Part shown: piece by piece, positions 6,814 to 16,511 of the stretch | Layout of the letters: each line of letters opens with the position of its first letter | How positions within the stretch are numbered: position 1 is the stretch's first letter | DNA from: Ferruginibacter sp. | GTDB taxonomy: Bacteria; Bacteroidota; Bacteroidia; Chitinophagales; Chitinophagaceae | NCBI GenBank assembly: GCA_014379905.1 | Contig: JACMKX010000020.1 | Location: 1-64,000 of the forward strand | Length of the DNA stretch: 64,000 nucleotides | Reading direction: 5' to 3' | Program-made: the position numbers and the translations under genes | Notes under the pieces: model-generated | What the model saw: only the letters and a program-made list of their open reading frames with translations | Told to the model about the DNA's origin: nothing | Database searches by the model: none

Positions 6814-8411
6814 TGCAGCAAAAAATCTCTTTAAAACTATTGCCCTCCGAAGCTGCAGATGAAGCCTCGGTAAAAAAATACATTGCTTCATCTGCCGGTA
6901 AAAAAATAACTGCAGTAACCGGTTATCACATCCATAAACAATCTATCGACGCCAGGGGTAAAACTGTATACATTACCCTCCAGCTCACTGCTTTTATAGA
7001 GGAACCATTTACCGAAAGACCTTCTATAACATTCAATTTTAAAGATGTTTCCCACGCTACCAGGAAAGTATTGATTATTGGTGCCGGACCTGCGGGCCTG
7101 TTCGCCGCACTTAAATTAATAGAAGCGGGCATTCAACCTGTCATTATAGAACGTGGAAAAGACGTTCGTGCCCGCCGCAGAGACCTGGCCGCGTTGAACA
7201 AAGAAGGCATTATAAACCCCGAAAGCAACTATTGCTTTGGCGAAGGAGGTGCAGGTACCTACAGTGATGGGAAATTATATACCCGCAGCAATAAAAGAGG
7301 TGACATTAACCGCATTTTGCAATTGTTTGTTCAGTTTGGTGCACCGGAAAGTATTTTATTTGACGCCCACCCACATATCGGCACTAATAAACTACCGCAA
7401 ATAATTACTGCCATGCGCGAATTAATTACCTCCTGTGGCGGCAAAGTATTATTTGAAAAAAAGCTCACTGACCTTTCTCTTCAAAATAATGCTGTTGCTG
7501 CTGTTACTACGGAAGACGGAGAAAGAATAACAGCCGATGCATATATCCTGGCTACGGGCCACTCTGCCCGTGACATTTTTACTTTACTACACAGCAAAAA
7601 ATTATTAATAGAAGCAAAGCCATTTGCACTGGGTGTGCGTATTGAACACCCCCAGTCTTTGATCGACAGCATTCAATACCATAGTCCTGTAAAAAATGAA
7701 TTTTTACCCCCGGCTTCCTACAGCCTGGTACAACAGGTAGAAGAAAAAGGTGTTTTCTCATTTTGTATGTGCCCGGGTGGCATTATTGCCCCCGCTTCTA
7801 CAAACCCGGGTGAACTGGTGGTGAATGGCTGGAGTCCTTCCAAAAGAAACAATCCATTTGCCAACAGTGGTATGGTAGTGCAGGTAGACATAAAAGACGC
7901 TGTGAAAAGTTTAAAAACCACTGACCGTTTTAAAGGTTTCAACAATTTGGAGAGCGATCCATTGTTGATGATGTATTTTCAGCAGATGGTAGAACAAAAA
8001 GCTTTCGAGGCGGGAGGCGGCCATTTTGTGGCGCCCGGGCAGCGCATGGAGGATTTTGTAAACCGTAAAATTTCAGCAAGTCTTCCCACCCATTCGTATT
8101 TGCCGGGGCTCAAACCTGCTGATCTTCAAGGTGTAATGCCATCTTTTATATATAATTCCCTGGCCGGTGGTTTTAAAGCATTTGGAAAAAAATTAAAAGG
8201 TTATCTAACCAACGAGGCCGTGGTGGTGGCTACCGAAAGCCGCACATCCAGCCCGGTACGCATCCCAAGAGACAATGAAACGCTGGCCCATCCGCAGGCA
8301 CACAATTTATATCCCTGTGCAGAAGGCGCAGGCTATGCCGGTGGTATTGTAAGTGCTGCTATGGATGGAGAAAGAGTGGCCAACATAATAGCAGAAAAAA
8401 TATTTTCATAA
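6813..8411 (+). CDS. FAD-dependent dehydrogenase, COG2509 type
   Basis: 532 residues. After an N-terminal region of about 85 residues comes a classical FAD-binding motif, IGAGPAGLFAALKL (about 90-103), followed by the ERG end of the second strand. Further conserved pieces are FGEGGAGTYSDGKLYTR, an ATGHSARD second-nucleotide motif, and the C-terminal CAEGAGYAGGIVSAA signature of FAD closure. This architecture and length are typical of the uncharacterised FAD-dependent dehydrogenases of COG2509; cytosolic, substrate unknown. The ATG at 6813 directly abuts an intergenic repeat. It precedes an ABC exporter operon by 79 bp. Confidence 0.88.
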   Translation: MQQKISLKLLPSEAADEASVKKYIASSAGKKITAVTGYHIHKQSIDARGKTVYITLQLTAFIEEPFTERPSITFNFKDVSHATRKVLIIGAGPAGLFAALKLIEAGIQPVIIERGKDVRARRRDLAALNKEGIINPESNYCFGEGGAGTYSDGKLYTRSNKRGDINRILQLFVQFGAPESILFDAHPHIGTNKLPQIITAMRELITSCGGKVLFEKKLTDLSLQNNAVAAVTTEDGERITADAYILATGHSARDIFTLLHSKKLLIEAKPFALGVRIEHPQSLIDSIQYHSPVKNEFLPPASYSLVQQVEEKGVFSFCMCPGGIIAPASTNPGELVVNGWSPSKRNNPFANSGMVVQVDIKDAVKSLKTTDRFKGFNNLESDPLLMMYFQQMVEQKAFEAGGGHFVAPGQRMEDFVNRKISASLPTHSYLPGLKPADLQGVMPSFIYNSLAGGFKAFGKKLKGYLTNEAVVVATESRTSSPVRIPRDNETLAHPQAHNLYPCAEGAGYAGGIVSAAMDGERVANIIAEKIFS

Positions 8412-8490
8412 TCTTACTGCTCCGTTCATATATATTAATAAGTGAAGAGTTGTAAAAACCTGCCTACATTTATCCCACAAACAACCAATC

Positions 8491-9426
8491 ATGCATTTAC
8501 TCGAACTCCAGAATCTTAAAAAGAATTTTGCCACACAAAAAGCGGTAGACGATATCAGCTTTACCATTGAGCAGGGTAGCATCTTTGGTATGCTTGGTCC
8601 CAATGGGGCCGGCAAAACTACTTTGCTGAGAATGATCACCGGCATTTTTTATCCCGATAGCGGCGCTATTTTATTCAATGGCAAAACATTTGACCCGCAA
8701 AATGATTTTCGTAACATTGGTTATATGCCCGAAGAACGGGGGCTTTATAAAAAAATGAAGATCGGTGAACAGGCCGTTTACCTGGCCCGGTTAAAAGGAT
8801 TGAGCAGTGCCGAAGCCACTTTAAAAGTAAAAGAGTGGTTCATAAAATTTGAAATGCAAAGCTGGTGGAATAAAAAGGTAGAAGACCTGAGTAAAGGCAT
8901 GCAGCAAAAACTCCAGTTTGTTACCACGGTCTTACACGAACCAAAACTCATCATCCTCGATGAACCTTTCAGTGGGTTAGACCCGGTGAATGCGAACCTT
9001 ATTAAAGACGAGATATTTGGGCTGGCTAAAAATGGCAGCACCATTATCTTCAGCACACATCGAATGGAGCAGGTAGAAGAGATCTGTAATCATATTGTGC
9101 TCATCAATAAAGGAAAGAAAATACTGGATGGAACAGTAAAACAAGTTAAACAGGATTTTAAAGAAAATATTTACCGCATTGGTGCTTCCGTACTACCGGA
9201 ACACCTGGCTACCTATATTTTTGAAGTGGTTAAACACCAGCCGGATGAATTACTTATCAGGCTCACACACGATTCTACCCCTAATGATGTGCTGCAGTAT
9301 TTCATTAGCAAAGGCATTTCCATTCAATCCTTCAATGAAGTATTGCCGTCTTTAAACGACATTTTCATTAAGCAGGTAGAGGGCACTGCTACTGCAAGGC
9401 AATTTCAACCCATTCAATCATCTTAG
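8491..9426 (+). CDS. ABC transporter ATP-binding protein (NatA-like)
   Basis: 311 residues. Walker A GPNGAGKTT at about 35-43, signature LSKGMQQKL, Walker B LIILDEPFSGLDP and the H-loop STHRMEQ are all intact, so the ATPase should work. A C-terminal extension of about 80 residues matches the DUF4162 region common in NatA-type subunits. It is followed after 11 bp by its membrane partner. The pair should pump a substrate outward (sodium, drug or peptide are known for the family); the substrate is not readable. Confidence 0.92.
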   Translation: MHLLELQNLKKNFATQKAVDDISFTIEQGSIFGMLGPNGAGKTTLLRMITGIFYPDSGAILFNGKTFDPQNDFRNIGYMPEERGLYKKMKIGEQAVYLARLKGLSSAEATLKVKEWFIKFEMQSWWNKKVEDLSKGMQQKLQFVTTVLHEPKLIILDEPFSGLDPVNANLIKDEIFGLAKNGSTIIFSTHRMEQVEEICNHIVLINKGKKILDGTVKQVKQDFKENIYRIGASVLPEHLATYIFEVVKHQPDELLIRLTHDSTPNDVLQYFISKGISIQSFNEVLPSLNDIFIKQVEGTATARQFQPIQSS

Positions 9427-9437
9427 ATCCGATTACA

Positions 9438-10733
9438 ATGAGCAAAACAGGTTTAATTATATCAAGAGAATATTTTACAAGGGTAAAAAAGAAATCCTTT
9501 TTACTGACAACCATATTGGTTCCTATTGTTATTATAGGGTTTTGGATAGCCATCATAGCTGTTTCCATAAAAGGCGGCTCAGATGAAACTTCTATGGCCG
9601 TTATTGACAAAGCCGGCCTGTTATCCGATACCAGTATCAATAAAAACAAGGCGCTCAAATTAACTTTCATTAATAATGAAACGGAAGAGAGTTTTACCAA
9701 AAAATACAAAACGCAGGGTTATAAAGCTTTTTTGTATATCCCGGAATTTAACCTGGATTCTACCCGGAAATTTGTAGTACATAGTTCGTCTTCATTAAGT
9801 ATGAGTACCAGTTCATCACTCGAACGTTTGCTCAACAATGCTATTGAAAATAAGCGGCTGATTCAAAAAGGAATTGATCCGCACGTGTTTAAAAAAATAT
9901 CTTCTAATGTTGATGTTGACAATATCATAGATTCGGAAGAAGGGGGTAAAAGAGGCAATGCCAAGGTAGCCACTGCAGTATCTTTTGCCTGCGGTATATT
10001 AATTTATATGATGATGATCATTTACGGTACACAGGTAATGCGTGGCGTAATGGAAGAAAAAACAAGCCGTATTGCAGAAGTGATTGTGAGTTCGGTAAAA
10101 CCATTCCAGTTAATGCTTGGTAAGATAATAGGTATTGGTGCGGTAGGCCTTACCCAATTTGCCATCTGGACCATATTAATGATCGGGCTCAGCAGCATTA
10201 TACCCCTGTTTATGCCGGCCGGTGCCATGGAGCAGGTGGCCAGTAATCCAGCTATGGCAGGTGAAGCAGGTATGATGGGTACGTTAATGCAAGGCATGTC
10301 ATCATTGCCAATATTTAAGATCGTTTCTCTTTTCCTTTTTTATTTTTTAGGCGGTTATCTTACTTATGCTTCCCTTTTTGCTGCCATTGGCAGTGTAGTA
10401 AGCGAAGACCAGCAGGATGCACAACAACTGGTTTTTCCTGTGTTGATGCCAATCATACTTGGCTTTGTTATTATGTCCAATTCATTAAGCAACCCGCATA
10501 GTAATATGGCAGTGTTCGGGAGTTTATTTCCACTTACCTCTCCTATTGTAATGATGGGACGCATCACTTACGATATACCATTTTGGCAACTGGCAACATC
10601 TATGCTTTTGTTAATTGGCTGTTTCCTTTTCTTTACCTGGATCACAGGGAAAATTTACCGTACCGGCATCTTAATGTATGGTAAAAAACCAAGCTGGAAA
10701 GAAATGATGAAATGGGCATTTAAGAGATCTTAA
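9438..10733 (+). CDS. ABC-2 type permease (NatB-like)
   Basis: 431 residues. One N-terminal transmembrane helix (about 25-47) is followed by a large extracytoplasmic domain of about 130 residues, then five or six helices from about 178 to 415. The conserved cytoplasmic segment VMEEKTSRIAEVIVSSVKP, typical of ABC-2/NatB permeases, follows the second helix. It forms the membrane half of the exporter with the ATPase gene 11 bp upstream. Downstream the transcript meets two hairpins before the convergent Wzz-like gene. Confidence 0.9.
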   Translation: MSKTGLIISREYFTRVKKKSFLLTTILVPIVIIGFWIAIIAVSIKGGSDETSMAVIDKAGLLSDTSINKNKALKLTFINNETEESFTKKYKTQGYKAFLYIPEFNLDSTRKFVVHSSSSLSMSTSSSLERLLNNAIENKRLIQKGIDPHVFKKISSNVDVDNIIDSEEGGKRGNAKVATAVSFACGILIYMMMIIYGTQVMRGVMEEKTSRIAEVIVSSVKPFQLMLGKIIGIGAVGLTQFAIWTILMIGLSSIIPLFMPAGAMEQVASNPAMAGEAGMMGTLMQGMSSLPIFKIVSLFLFYFLGGYLTYASLFAAIGSVVSEDQQDAQQLVFPVLMPIILGFVIMSNSLSNPHSNMAVFGSLFPLTSPIVMMGRITYDIPFWQLATSMLLLIGCFLFFTWITGKIYRTGILMYGKKPSWKEMMKWAFKRS

Positions 10734-10735
10734 TT

Positions 10736-10814
10736 ATTTTGAGTGGGTAACCCTGGGTGACTCACTCAAAATAGTTATAAAGTGCCGGGGGAAGCAGGGA
10801 GTGACTCACTCCCT
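10736..10814. terminator. Two hairpins between convergent genes
   Basis: attttgagtg (10736-10745) pairs with cactcaaaat (10763-10772), and agggagtga pairs with tcactccct around one base (10796-10814). They lie between convergent genes and may stop transcription both ways, but T-runs are short. A GTRACTCACT motif occurs three times here (starting near 10757, 10801 and 10827), so the segment may also be a small repeat. Confidence 0.5.
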
Positions 10815-10842
10815 ATGCTGGGGGGGTAACTCACTGGTTGTA

Positions 10843-11889
10843 TTATGCTGTAGTTGTAACGGTCGTTTGATCTGTTGGCAATCCTTCATCTCCAAAAACT
10901 GCTTTATTGGCTTCTGTTTCTATGTATCTGTATAAAATAGGAGCAACCAGCAGGAATATAGCAATTAAACTGCCTATAATAAAACCCGTGATGCCATACA
11001 ACATAGACGAAGGCTTAACTGAAGTAAATGGTCTCTCGGGTTTATCCAATACGGCAATGATTGGGGTGGCTTTTTGCAAACGCCATAAGGCTTCTTCTTT
11101 ATTATTGGTCAATGCGTTTCGCTGGCTGATACCTCTTTCCTTCGCATTGATAAGGTTTTCTTTAGGTATGCTATATTCTATCCTGTCTTTTGGAACAAAA
11201 CGGGTAGTATTTGCCATAACAATGGCCTTCCTGTCATAGGTATCCAATACTCTTTGTAATGAGTCGATCTTGGTCAATGTAAAATCGTAGTCCCTTTTTG
11301 CTTTTTTTATCTTAAGGTCGATGTAAAATTGAGAAATCTTATCAATCATTGCATAGGTTACAGGGGAAAGCAGATCTGGATTTGTGCTGGTATAGGTTAA
11401 TTCCAGGATCCCGCTTTTTAAAGTCTTTGCGGCAAATGATTCAAATAACATGTTTCCTCCAACAGCTGCCAATAGTATGGTGTCTTTGGGTATTTTCATC
11501 GCCGGAGTATAAATTTTCCTGCCGCTGTTATAATTTTCAATTAATAATTCTGCGATCCTTTTATTGCTAAATGCAGGCAATCGTTGCATAGCCACTGCTT
11601 CACGGGTATTACGGCTGGTTGCCAGCTCTACAATATTGATAGAAGCTTCCTGGCTAAAACTTTTGGGTGATTCGCCTCCACCCAGGAATTGCGAAATGGC
11701 ACTTGAAGCTGCATTGCTTTCGTTAGCAGCTGTTAAAGCAAACACAGTTGCCCTTGTATTGTGTTTTGTAGGTAGTTTTTTTGCGTAAATAAACATACCG
11801 ATGGCCGCAACAACAGCAATCAATACTACCAATAATTTAAACTTTCCTATTCGGATATAGATTTTCTGTATGAGTTCTCTCGATGTCAC
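10843..11889 (-). CDS. Wzz/GNVR-type polysaccharide chain-length protein
   Basis: 348 residues with the Wzz layout: N-terminal transmembrane helix (about 17-36), a periplasmic region of about 260 residues with coiled-coil character, and a second helix (about 300-322) before a short cytosolic tail. The conserved Pro/Gly-rich stretch ahead of helix two (LDKPERPFTSVKPSSMLYG) is the usual family signature. No Walker motifs or tyrosine-kinase domain are fused, so it is a chain-length/co-polymerase protein without BY-kinase. It starts 11 bp after the SLBB outer-membrane export protein, forming an inner/outer membrane polysaccharide export pair. Confidence 0.85.
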   Translation of the reverse strand: MTSRELIQKIYIRIGKFKLLVVLIAVVAAIGMFIYAKKLPTKHNTRATVFALTAANESNAASSAISQFLGGGESPKSFSQEASINIVELATSRNTREAVAMQRLPAFSNKRIAELLIENYNSGRKIYTPAMKIPKDTILLAAVGGNMLFESFAAKTLKSGILELTYTSTNPDLLSPVTYAMIDKISQFYIDLKIKKAKRDYDFTLTKIDSLQRVLDTYDRKAIVMANTTRFVPKDRIEYSIPKENLINAKERGISQRNALTNNKEEALWRLQKATPIIAVLDKPERPFTSVKPSSMLYGITGFIIGSLIAIFLLVAPILYRYIETEANKAVFGDEGLPTDQTTVTTTA

Positions 11890-11900
11890 AATTATCTGTT

Positions 11901-14267
11901 TTAATTGATATACTTGAAAATAATGCCGGTAAGAATTACAGGAATAGATCCAACCAATACCGTTTTAATAATATCTCCCGCATCCTGCGTTTCCGGTCTT
12001 TGTGGAACTGTAACTACTGCCCCTTCCTCTACTTTTGGATAAAAGCGGAAGAAAAGGAAGGTTTTGGTTCGCCGGCTTTTTCCATTGGCATAGGTTACAA
12101 ATACACGCTTACGCCATGGTTTAACTCCAAAGCCCCCGGCTTTATCGATATAATACATGAGGTTGGTATGTTCTTTATCAAAAGCTATTCTTAATGGTGA
12201 CTGAACTTTGCCCCTGATAGTAACAAAAGGATTTATTTCCGGTATAAAAACAACATCGCTTTCCTGTAAAACAATGTCATGCTTACTGTTTTTATATTTC
12301 ATTGCCTTGTAAAGGTCAATTGTTACCGGCTCATCAACAGCTTTCACCATTTCCGAAAGGCTGTCAGGAATGGGGATACCAAAGGAATCCAGCTTGGGTT
12401 TATCCACTACTTTTTCCCTGAAAAATTCTGTTTTGTGCCGGAACAATACGGCTCCTGCTAAATTTGCATTTTCCTGCACACCACCTGCCCTCTGAAGGTA
12501 GGAGGAAATTCTTTCATACTTTGAAAGCCGGGGATACCGACCCGGGTATTTTACCATGCCTTTTAACTCTACATTTTGCTGTAATTCAAAAGTTGGATTT
12601 TTACGCACAAAGATCTGGTCAAACGGACGCAATATTATTTTAGATGCCGCACTATCCAATTGAAGATTTGACTGGATAGCATAACGCCTCACAACTGTGC
12701 TGGTAGGTTTCAGTCCCCGCTTGGCAGAATCAATATCTACTATACTTGAAATTTCCAACCTGCCATATTCTGCAGTAGGCCTTATTCCACCGGAGAGATA
12801 TAAAAGATCCTCCAGGGTCATACCTCCATACTTTATAAACCTACCTTCTTTTCTTATTTCGCCATAAATATCTATATACTGTTGTTCTCCAAATTCATTC
12901 TGTGAAAAAAGCTGTACTACATCATTTGTTTGAAGTATAATATTACTGGCGCTTCCCAACTGGTTATCATTTAAACCGGTAAGGTCTACTTCCAACCTGT
13001 CAGACTGAAGATTGGTAGAATCTCCTGCTCCACGAAAAACATAGGCCCTGGGCAAATAGGTATTTCTTGTTACGCCCCCTGCCCTGTTTATGAGGTCAAA
13101 TAACCGGTCGCCGGCACGCAGTTCATACACGTCGGGGTAAGTAATTTCGCCCCTTATCTCTATTTTGTTATTGATACCTGGTTTTACGAGATCTACTTTT
13201 ACAACATCGCCATCCAGCAGCATAAAATCCTCCCCGTCAATTTTTAATATTGCATTGGCATTCACGTCTCTTTGTACCTGTTTCTCATCTTCTGTTCTTA
13301 TTACTTTCAGGGCCGATGCCAAAGCTTCTGAATTAAGCCCCCCGGCATATTTTATTAATGCCTTTACGCCTTCATCTTTCCTAAGCTGGTAATACATGGG
13401 CCTTTTAAACTGGCCAGTTGCCAGTACTTTTTTCTCTACATCGCCCACTATTACAAAATCATTGTTTTGCAAATAAATATGTTTACCAAAATCGCCGGTG
13501 GTAAGATATTTATAAACATCTATCTCGTCGATCTGCCTGCCGTTTCTTTTAATGATAATACTGCGCAGGTTTCCAAACTCATTTACACCTCCTGCTCTTG
13601 CTATCACGGTAAATGCATTGCTGAATGCCGAAATAGTGATCATGCCGGCTTTTCGTACCTGCCCTACAATGTTTACATTAATCGTTCGTGGCTGGCCCAG
13701 CGAAACAGAAATATTTGTACCAGCCGGTACCACCGACCGGAACCTGGAATAAACGATCGACCGCATATTATCAAATGTAAGTCCCTGTACACTTATTTTG
13801 CCCAGGCTTGTTGGGAAAATAGCTCCATCCCTGGCCACCACATAATCTTCCTGGAATTCGGAACCGCCCCAAAGCGAAACAATAATATGGTCGCCTACAC
13901 CAATTGGATAATCAAGCGGTGGAGTTGAAAGTTCTGAAATATCCGTTCCGGCTGCAAAGGAAAAAACATTGGCCCCATAAGTTTTTTTGGGACTGTAAGA
14001 ATTGCCTTTAATATCATCTTCCACGACGCTGTCCTTTTCAATCTTATTATTTTTATACAATTCGGCATTTTTATCCTTTCCCGCATCCTGGTTCTGGTCT
14101 TCCAGCAATGCCCTTAATTGTGGCTGGGATAAATTTTTAGGATCAATGGTAGTGGGTACGTTCTCCGGCATTTCTACCGGTGGCTGGGCAGTGGCGGTAA
14201 ACCCAGCAATAAAAAGGCTGAAAAAAAATACAGTTTTAACAAATAGGCTGCTAATAGCACTTCGCAT
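11901..14267 (-). CDS. SLBB-domain polysaccharide export protein (Wza-like)
   Basis: 788 residues. A signal peptide (1-27, cleaved after TATA) leads into a Pro/Asp-rich linker, the polysaccharide-export domain at about 120-205 (YPIGVGDHIIVSLWG, DGAIFPTSLGKI) and then a series of SLBB beta-grasp repeats to about 755 (recognisable by recurring V.I.GqVrkpG-like strands and RAGGVNEFGN / RAGGV / LSGGI / RAGGVQ / KAGGF turns). It ends in a hydrophobic helix (VLVGSIPVILTGIIFKYI) as in Wza, where this helix spans the outer membrane. It should form the export channel for capsule or exopolysaccharide with the Wzz-like protein encoded just downstream. A -7-like box lies 38-45 bases upstream. Confidence 0.88.
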   Translation of the reverse strand: MRSAISSLFVKTVFFFSLFIAGFTATAQPPVEMPENVPTTIDPKNLSQPQLRALLEDQNQDAGKDKNAELYKNNKIEKDSVVEDDIKGNSYSPKKTYGANVFSFAAGTDISELSTPPLDYPIGVGDHIIVSLWGGSEFQEDYVVARDGAIFPTSLGKISVQGLTFDNMRSIVYSRFRSVVPAGTNISVSLGQPRTINVNIVGQVRKAGMITISAFSNAFTVIARAGGVNEFGNLRSIIIKRNGRQIDEIDVYKYLTTGDFGKHIYLQNNDFVIVGDVEKKVLATGQFKRPMYYQLRKDEGVKALIKYAGGLNSEALASALKVIRTEDEKQVQRDVNANAILKIDGEDFMLLDGDVVKVDLVKPGINNKIEIRGEITYPDVYELRAGDRLFDLINRAGGVTRNTYLPRAYVFRGAGDSTNLQSDRLEVDLTGLNDNQLGSASNIILQTNDVVQLFSQNEFGEQQYIDIYGEIRKEGRFIKYGGMTLEDLLYLSGGIRPTAEYGRLEISSIVDIDSAKRGLKPTSTVVRRYAIQSNLQLDSAASKIILRPFDQIFVRKNPTFELQQNVELKGMVKYPGRYPRLSKYERISSYLQRAGGVQENANLAGAVLFRHKTEFFREKVVDKPKLDSFGIPIPDSLSEMVKAVDEPVTIDLYKAMKYKNSKHDIVLQESDVVFIPEINPFVTIRGKVQSPLRIAFDKEHTNLMYYIDKAGGFGVKPWRKRVFVTYANGKSRRTKTFLFFRFYPKVEEGAVVTVPQRPETQDAGDIIKTVLVGSIPVILTGIIFKYIN

Positions 14268-14304
14268 TTTATATGGGGTTGATTTAGATTGTATTGAATT
14301 GCCG

Positions 14305-14312
14305 CAAATATA
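14305..14312 (-). promoter_or_regulatory. Candidate -7 box for the polysaccharide export pair
   Basis: Reading on the minus strand the sequence is TATATTTG, a full match to TAnnTTTG, 38-45 bases before the SLBB gene start and between it and the preceding nitronate monooxygenase gene. A -33 TTTG is not clear. Confidence 0.45.
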
Positions 14313-14321
14313 GTTGTTTTA

Positions 14322-15266
14322 TTAGTGTGGGAGTGCTCTCAGCCGGCTATACTCCTGCCATATATCCTCCACAATTTGAGCTGCGGGTTCAATTTTGTTG
14401 AGCAATGTACTCACCTGTCCTATTTCCAATTCTCCCTCCAGCAGGTTGCCATCAAACATTCCTTTTTTTGCCCTGCCTTTTCCCAGCAATGCTTCCAGCG
14501 TTTCTTTGGAGGCACCGTTTTTTTCTGCTTCCTGCACCTGCTGAAAAAAATCATTTTTCAACAACCTTACCGGCGTTAACTGTTTTAAAGAAAGCAGGGT
14601 ATCTCCTTCGGTTGCATTGATTACAGCATTTTTAAAGTCAATATGAGCCGATGCTTCTGTGCTGGCTACGAACCGGCTCCCTAGTTGTACGCCTGAAGCA
14701 CCCAAAACGATGGCCGCAAGCATCTGCCTGCCGGTAGCGATACCACCCGCTGCAATAACCGGTATATCAATTTTGTCGCACACAGCCGGTATCAATACAA
14801 AACTGGTGGTTTCCTCCCTTCCGTTATGGCCACCCGCCTCAAAACCTTCCGCTACTACCGCATCGCAACCGGCATCCTGCGCTTTAAGGGCAAATTTGCT
14901 GCTGCTTACCACGTGAACAACCGTAATTCCCTGTTGTTTTAAAATGCCGGTATAGGTTTTAGGATTGCCGGCACTTGTAAAAACGATCGGAACTTTTTCA
15001 TCAATGATCGTTTTAATATGCCTGTCAATGTCAGGATACAATAAGGGAAGATTTACTGCGAAAGGCCTGGCGGAGGCGGCTTTGTATTTTTGAATGTGTT
15101 CCAGCAATACTTTGGGATACATACTCCCTGCCCCAAGCATACCGAGGCCGCCTGCATTGCTAACAGCACTGGCCAACCGCCATCCGCTGGTCCATATCAT
15201 ACCGGCCTGGATGACAGGTTTTTCAATTTTAAATAACTCAGTGATCCTGGCAGGCGATGAATGCAT
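14322..15266 (-). CDS. Nitronate monooxygenase (2-nitropropane dioxygenase family)
   Basis: An FMN-dependent TIM-barrel enzyme that oxidises alkyl nitronates such as propionate-3-nitronate. Family features are ITELFKIEKPVIQAGM near the start, SNAGGLGMLGAG, the phosphate-binding DAVVAEGFEAGGHNG and VIAAGGIATGRQM, and GASGVQLGSRFVAS. The His in EAGGHNG is the expected catalytic base region. The start at MHSSPAR (15266) is preferred over an in-frame ATG at 15320 because the 18 extra residues are unlike the family. The nucleotidyltransferase gene lies upstream on the same strand. Confidence 0.9.
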   Translation of the reverse strand: MHSSPARITELFKIEKPVIQAGMIWTSGWRLASAVSNAGGLGMLGAGSMYPKVLLEHIQKYKAASARPFAVNLPLLYPDIDRHIKTIIDEKVPIVFTSAGNPKTYTGILKQQGITVVHVVSSSKFALKAQDAGCDAVVAEGFEAGGHNGREETTSFVLIPAVCDKIDIPVIAAGGIATGRQMLAAIVLGASGVQLGSRFVASTEASAHIDFKNAVINATEGDTLLSLKQLTPVRLLKNDFFQQVQEAEKNGASKETLEALLGKGRAKKGMFDGNLLEGELEIGQVSTLLNKIEPAAQIVEDIWQEYSRLRALPH

Positions 15267-15335
15267 AAGAATAGCCAAATTAGTATAAAAGAAAATCAGG
15301 CCATGCCTGATTTTATACACATATTAACGGGGTAT

Positions 15336-16340
15336 TTATTTTGATCCGCCACCAAGGTCGATGGCTGTATTATCACCAATATTGAGGTTACGGCTAACTC
15401 CTTTTACTTCTGCATCGCTACCTATTAAGGAATTGTTTAACACAATTTCATATAAATGAGAATAGGCACCAATAATGGAATCTTTTACAATTGAGTTATG
15501 AATCGTAGCGTTTTCGCCGATGGCCACATTAGGACCAATCACAGAATTTTGAAGCACAGAACCTTCACCAATACTTACCGGCGGAATGATGATGCTGTTT
15601 TTAAAATGATGATTCTCATCAATATTATTACCAAATTTCTTGAGAAGAATGGCATTGGATTCCAGCAGGGATTCCTTCTTTCCGCAATCAAACCAGTTAT
15701 TTACTTTAAATGATTTGAATTTGGCGCCGTTCTGTATCATGCATTCTATCGCATCGGTAATACTAAAATCGTCGTAAGGATTGGGTTTACTGCTGATCAA
15801 TTTTTCGATACAGTTGAAAAGCGTAGCTGTTTCCTTTATTTTATATACCCCTACCAGGGCCATATTGCTTTTTGGAATGGAAGGCTTTTCCACTACCCTG
15901 GTGATAAACCCATTTTCATCAATTTCTGCCACGCCAAAATTCCTGGGGTCATCAACTTTTTTTACACCGAGGGCAGAATAAGGCGAAGCAATGATCTCTT
16001 TTACATCATACTCAGCAATGGTATCACCTAAAACGATCAATACCTCATCATCCCCTAATAAAGTATCTGCCAGTTCAATAGCATGGCCGGTTCCGTAACG
16101 TTCGCTTTGCGTTACAAAAATGCAGTTAAGGTCAGAGTAATTGTCCAGCACATAATCCTGTATCTTATCTCCCAGGTATCCAATAATAAATATGAAATCT
16201 TTAATGCCCGCATCCCGCAATTGATCTACAATAATGCTGAGAATGGTTTTTCCTGCCAGCGGAATTAATGCTTTTGGTTGTGTATAGGTGTGCGGGCGAA
16301 GCTTTGTTCCTGCACCTGCTACCGGTATAATGGCCTTCAT
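15336..16340 (-). CDS. Sugar-1-phosphate nucleotidyltransferase
   Basis: 334 residues: an N-terminal nucleotidyltransferase domain with the signature GAGTKLRPHTYTQPKALIPL (9-28) and metal-site strand VLGDTIAEYD, then a left-handed beta-helix of hexapeptide repeats from about 235 (IIPPVSIGEGSVLQNSVIGP and following turns). This is the layout of the long glucose-1-phosphate thymidylyl- or uridylyl-transferases of the RfbA/GlmU kind. It should make an activated sugar for cell-surface polysaccharide, matching the nearby export genes. Which nucleotide and sugar are used cannot be told. It diverges from glyA. Confidence 0.88.
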   Translation of the reverse strand: MKAIIPVAGAGTKLRPHTYTQPKALIPLAGKTILSIIVDQLRDAGIKDFIFIIGYLGDKIQDYVLDNYSDLNCIFVTQSERYGTGHAIELADTLLGDDEVLIVLGDTIAEYDVKEIIASPYSALGVKKVDDPRNFGVAEIDENGFITRVVEKPSIPKSNMALVGVYKIKETATLFNCIEKLISSKPNPYDDFSITDAIECMIQNGAKFKSFKVNNWFDCGKKESLLESNAILLKKFGNNIDENHHFKNSIIIPPVSIGEGSVLQNSVIGPNVAIGENATIHNSIVKDSIIGAYSHLYEIVLNNSLIGSDAEVKGVSRNLNIGDNTAIDLGGGSK

Positions 16341-16486
16341 TGATAAACTTTCCGCTCCATACGGAGAATTTCGTTTAGCTAATTTTTCATGCTTTGGAAA
16401 GTGAAAGTAGTGATTTTATATGTAAAAAATACACGCTGCCGGTTAGATTCCTGTTAATCCTCTTTCCGGTTTTTGAACAGGTAACT

Positions 16487-16494
16487 TATATTTG
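16487..16494 (+). promoter_or_regulatory. Candidate -7 box of glyA
   Basis: TATATTTG, a perfect TAnnTTTG match, 18 bases before the glyA ATG. A poor -33 candidate (TTTC at 16463) is 20 bases upstream. Confidence 0.5.
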
Positions 16495-16511
16495 CCATCT
16501 AAATCTATAAA

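Noticed and set aside
13467..13928. 153-codon plus-strand frame within the SLBB gene
   Set aside because: Antisense shadow of a well-supported export protein.
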